From Anodontia alba (taxonomy: Eukaryota; Mollusca; Bivalvia; Lucinida; Lucinidae), in NCBI GenBank assembly GCA_964016985.1, contig OZ024830.1:63814550-63878549 (forward strand): a stretch of 64,000 nucleotides of DNA, in the 5' to 3' direction. Shown piece after piece: positions 60,243-64,000 of this stretch (the stretch's first letter is position 1; each line of letters starts with the position of its first letter). The notes below the pieces were generated by a model that saw nothing but the letters and a program-made list of their open reading frames with translations, was not told where the DNA came from and ran no database searches. The translations under genes and the position numbers were made by a program.

Positions 60243-61206
60243 TTGTTACGACTCAGACTGCAGTGCAAGCTGATTTGGGCATTTGTTATTAATAGTAGCA
60301 TGATATATGAAACGCAACTTTTATAAGACTAAACTGGGTGCGAAACGCCAATAGTGAGAAAATCGCAAATGTTTGCAAAATCCCGTAGATATCATGCAGT
60401 TGATGCGTGGCAAGATTATAGCCTTACTATATATAAACTCATTGATACAGTGCAATTCGAAGGACAACTAGACAACGAAAAAGATCCGTTTGAATTATAA
60501 TTGGACAATTCTTTGTGTCCTTCCATGTCCTTCAAAGGACAGTTGATCTCAATATGAGGTGCAGTACCTACGCTAGATTCCAGACTTGAGCGAGCAGAGG
60601 CCGCCAAACGAGAATCTAATACGGGGCAGTAAACAGCCACAAGTGTTAACAATCACTGTTCAAGTGATTCCGACAATATTACTTAGGCTGTGACAATAAA
60701 TATGAGAAATAAGATGAGCTCAATCAATAATTCAAAGATGAGCTCAATTAATAATTAAAAGTATAATAAACTTAAACAGTTAAAATAAAGGCGCCGTAGA
60801 AATAATATAGGAAAGGGAGGCAATCTCTTCACATTGGCACACAGTTATCATTATTTACTTGGGTATATGCTGAGTGTATAAAATTGATTAACCAAGCCAA
60901 GTTTATCAAATAATATACCAGTATAGTTCCCCAACCGTGCCAACGTGAAGAGATTTGCGTCAAATTGTGTGTGAAGTGTGGTATTATGTTTATGCATGTA
61001 CTATTACGCTCGTATATGCGTTGTAAAAATAATATGTAAAGAATGTAAAAAAAAAAAAAAAAATAAAAAAATAAAAAAAAAATAAATAAAAAAATAATAA
61101 ATTTGTTAGAGTCTTCTGTGTAGTGGTACAATTAGGCATCGCCCAACCCGGAGCTTAATCAAATTGGAAGTCACCCTCACTGCGTCTTGGCCGCCCATGG
61201 CATAAC
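60243..61206. mobile_element. 964-bp insertion in the polymerase gene, 5-bp target duplication
   Basis: The polymerase protein match stops at 60242 and resumes at 61207. ACATT occurs at 60238-60242 and 61207-61211, so the target duplication is 5 bp. Inside, CTCTTCACATTGGCAC (about 60825-60840) and GTGCCAACGTGAAGAG (about 60935-60950) are inverted. The second half has a long A/AT-rich run (61045-61100). No transposase is seen, so it is a non-autonomous element of unknown type. Confidence 0.7.
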
Positions 61207-62389
61207 ACATTGGCCAACCAGAGATATGTTGGACCTTATCTCCCGACCGAGACTTACAGTCCTGGACAGATGTCAGAAAAAGATAGAAACAAGTTTTTTC
61301 AAGTGGTATAACGTTAAAGTAGAATCTGGAGCTGTGTTTGCTTTCAGACGAGAGATGGAAGAATATTGTCGGAGTGATGTGGATATACTTTGACGAGGGT
61401 ACAAATGCTTCAGACGGGAATTGAGGAATGTCAGTGGACTCGATCCTTTTGCTGAAGCATGCATTATCGCTCAAGCATATTCAAAAGTTTGGAGAAAGAA
61501 TCATATGCCTGAAGACTGTATCCGTCTGAAGGATATCCTATCCAGAAGAACTATCAATCAAAGTTGTCAGATGATTCAGAGTTTGGCTAAAAAGAATGGT
61601 ATAGAGATATATCATGCTTTGAATGGTGGAGAGCAGAACATTAATGATCACTATGTTAATGGATACCACCCTGAATCCCAAACAACTTTCGATTTCCATG
61701 GATGTTATTGGCACAGTTATCCAACTCATTTTCCTGACAGAAATATTAGAAATCGACACAACTGTATGACTATGGACAGATCTATCGACAGACAGTTGAG
61801 AAGACACAGACTTTGGAATGCTATGGATATCGAGTAATAGAGCTTTGGGAATGTAAATACGATAAGAAGAACAAATAAGACTCGGTGTTTCGACAAAATG
61901 TGGACGCAGAATTTACTAATTTTGACCTTCTTAGATCGAGATGCTTTGTTTGGTGGCCGAACCAATTCGACGAGGTTATATGATGAAATCGACTCAAGGT
62001 CTCAAGATGAGATCAAGTATATTTATGTTTGCTCACTCTACCCATTCATTTGCAAGTATGGACTGTTTTCATTGGGGCATACTACCATCTTGTCTCAAGT
62101 GAACATCTACAAAGACAATATTCTGCAGTACTGTGCACTGATCAAATGTAAAGTGTTACCACCAAAAGATTTGTGCAATCTCGTGTTACCATACAAGTCA
62201 AATAGCAAGTTGATGTTTCCATTATGTAGGAGCTGTGCAGAAGATTGTGATAATACGAAGGAATGTACACACGAGAATGAAGAAGACAGTGCTTTAGTTT
62301 ATATATGGGTTAGCATCGAATTATTTGCGGCGTTGAAGAGAGGTTACAGATTATTGGATGTTTACGAGGTGTAGCATTTTCCAGAGACG

Positions 62390-62742
62390 ACTCACTGGCT
62401 AGCTGTAAAAGTGCTTTAAACACCCCGGTGGTTTACTCTACTGATCGTTCTAGGGCGGTGGTCCCGGTGTTAGTCTTACTTTTTGTTGCTTTGTGGTTTG
62501 CTCTACGACGCGATTTGTTTTATGTCTGACCTTGTGTTATTTTATTCTTGTGTTTTTCAGTCCTTTTAGCATTGCGATTACCTCGCTTGGGGAAGAGAGA
62601 GCTAATCTTATTGCTTTTCGAACGTTTTTTCGATTTGTGCTTGTTTGGATTTGTCGGTTTTCTTTTCCTCTTGGTGTTTGGGAAGGGCTGCGGTTTGTGA
62701 GTGTGGCACTCCCTGGACTTTTCTCTTACCTTATTTTTCAGT
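62390..62742 (+). repeat. dispersed repeat R, uninterrupted copy inside the polymerase
   Basis: Matches the interrupted copy at 23243-24985 over its whole length and ends in the T-rich CTTACCTTATTTTTCAG. The polymerase match (YDKATGAAGIFAKY) begins directly after that CAG. The 127-codon ORF starting 62493 joins R sequence to polymerase sequence and is not a real gene. Confidence 0.75.
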
Positions 62743-63499
62743 ATGACAAAGCAACGGGAGCTGCTGGAATCTTTGCCAAGTATATTGATGTCTTCTTAAA
62801 GATCAAGCAAGAATCGAGTGGTTATCCGGACTGGTGTAAGACAGACAAAGATAAAGAAAAGTTCAAATCACAATAAAGGAATAAGAGCTGTTGCAAAGAT
62901 TATGCGGAACGTAACCAGAACTGAATATATCTCAGAACCGTCAAAGTTTTTTTGACCTGGTGTTAAATCCATCAAAATTGGTGAAGAATGTTGATATATA
63001 TGGTGAACAGTTTCTACTTGTCAACTGGGAAGACACGGATTTGATCATCGAGGCTCATGCGTGCAGGAATGTGATTGTAGCAGCATTCGTTACTGCACAA
63101 GCAAGATTGAAACTTTATGTACTGGAAAAACTGAATGTACGTGTCCTCTACTTCGACACAGATTCTATCATCTATGTACACAAACCAGACCAATGGAATC
63201 CAGCTATCATCAACAGTCGACTTGGCAAATGGACGAACGAAGTACCAAATGCAAGAATCATGAAATTTGTTGGAATGGGACCGAATAACAATGGTTATGA
63301 ATACGTGGGTAAAGATGGTCAGCGCAAGTCAATATGTAAAGTCAAAGGACTGACACCGGATTACAACATTTCTCAACTTAGCAACTTTCATCGAGTGTTA
63401 AAATGGGCCAAGTCAGCGTGCAGAAATTTTAAAGAAACTGTGGACTATCAGAGAACTGGGAAACATAAAGATAAACGAGTGACTACTGAGAAACAATAA

Positions 63500-63756
63500 A
63501 CACTTACAGATTTACCTACAATAAACGTGTGATTCTGAAAAAACGGTTATACTGTACCCTGTGGATTTGAATACTAAGTTACAAATAAACTGTGACAGAT
63601 ATTGTGGCGATGTGAAATGTGTTTTTGGAGGAACAATAAAACAGTGTAGAAATTTTTAACTTGTTTTTTTTTTTCTTGGTTGTGAAATTCACATCTAAGA
63701 AAAAAAAACAAAAAAAAAAACAAAACAAAAAAAAAAAAAAAAAAAAAAAGTAATAC

Positions 63757-63789
<33 letters not shown>

Positions 63790-64000
63790 CTTGAAAACAA
63801 TTGATATCAGGTCAAGTTTTTTATGCTTGTTCATATAATGTTAATAGTTAAAATATATTTGTTTTTAGCAAAGAGTTGTATTTTTGCAAAGTTTTTTATT
63901 CAAATAAAAAAGTTATATAAAGACACGTCTTTCTTATTCTTTCTCAGTTTAAATCATGGCATCCATATAGGTATTGCAACAAGACATTAGTAGTTTGTTG
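63500..64000. other. 3' flank of the polymerase with AATAAA signals and A/T runs
   Basis: AATAAA occurs at about 63496, 63521, 63583 and 63636. A long A-rich run (63698-63749) is followed after AGTAATACAC by a T run (63761-63789), which would pair as a hairpin. No gene. Confidence 0.6.

Larger units (their letters stand above)
58342..63499 (+). pseudogene. protein-primed type B DNA polymerase, Polinton/adintovirus-like, decayed
   Basis: It begins with a basic MPKRIRKRKRRVEEE. The longest open part (58794-59594) holds the N-terminal region with a Cys-rich segment (SYYCECRGFGYTNRGDHRCP, CDGC, CKNCKRTF). Exonuclease motifs follow: Exo I at 59806-59814 reads D-F-Q instead of D-x-E; the Exo II region near 60008-60040 keeps H-N-F..Y-D. 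Downstream are EEYCRSDVDIL (near 61350), FDFHGCYWH (near 61690) and motif A at 62024, where the catalytic Asp before V-C-S-L-Y-P is Tyr. Most of motif B is deleted near 62905. Motif C YFDTDSI (63149-63169) is intact. Many frameshifts occur, with a nonsense codon near 62372. Two insertions lie at 60243-61206 and about 62390-62742. No integrase, ATPase or capsid gene was seen in the window. Such polymerases replicate Polintons, adintoviruses and relatives. Confidence 0.85.

Noticed and set aside
63563..63834. Lys- and Phe-rich ORFs at the right edge
   Set aside because: Translations of A and T runs only.

Overview
The window looks like nuclear DNA of a marine invertebrate, most likely a bivalve mollusc. 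The evidence is spliceosomal genes with long introns, AT-rich sequence, a tRNA-derived SINE, a mariner, a Penelope-like element, an RTE-type LINE and many dispersed repeats of kinds I associate with bivalve genomes. Such repeats begin TTTTTAGCTCAC or TATACCCC, or carry AAGGTCA motifs. The bivalve call rests on family recognition, not on a search.

Two host genes are supported. The last exon of RWDD4 (13206-13403, +) encodes a basic tail ending in a conserved [17 protein letters not shown] block. An almost complete SLC23 nucleobase/ascorbate transporter lies on the minus strand in ten exons (44144 down to 17097). All exon phases agree and give about 583 residues; only the first, Met-bearing exon was not found. 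The two genes converge. The SLC23 introns are full of repeats: a 66-bp minisatellite of about 38 units, a 49-bp minisatellite of about 32 units that starts at the splice acceptor of its exon 2, two SINEs and a Penelope fragment.

1-2.6 kb is a decayed Penelope-like reverse transcriptase split by a decayed mariner. 2.6-3.7 kb is tandem repeat with a SINE. 3.7-8.8 kb is a composite in which two repeat-rich elements sit inside a third; it holds a 74-bp-arm perfect palindrome, a run of 23 G and arrays of nuclear-receptor-like AGGTCA motifs. 9.2-11.5 kb is a MITE-like element carrying a 5'-truncated RTE retrotransposon. 11.5-17 kb holds the RWDD4 3' end and repeats. 17-44 kb is SLC23. 44-54 kb is accessory repeat DNA: minisatellite, C-rich tracts and a nested inverted/direct repeat.

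54.3-63.5 kb is a decayed virus-like block. It has small TATA-driven ORFs on both strands, a zinc-knuckle protein and a large protein-primed type B DNA polymerase of the Polinton/Maverick (adintovirus-like) kind. The polymerase is broken by frameshifts, lost catalytic residues and two insertions. The most unusual signal is here: three small ORFs are each followed within about 55 nt by a 16-nt hairpin close to the metazoan histone-mRNA 3' stem-loop consensus, and the polymerase and zinc-knuckle genes share the promoter core GGGTATAAAGCC.
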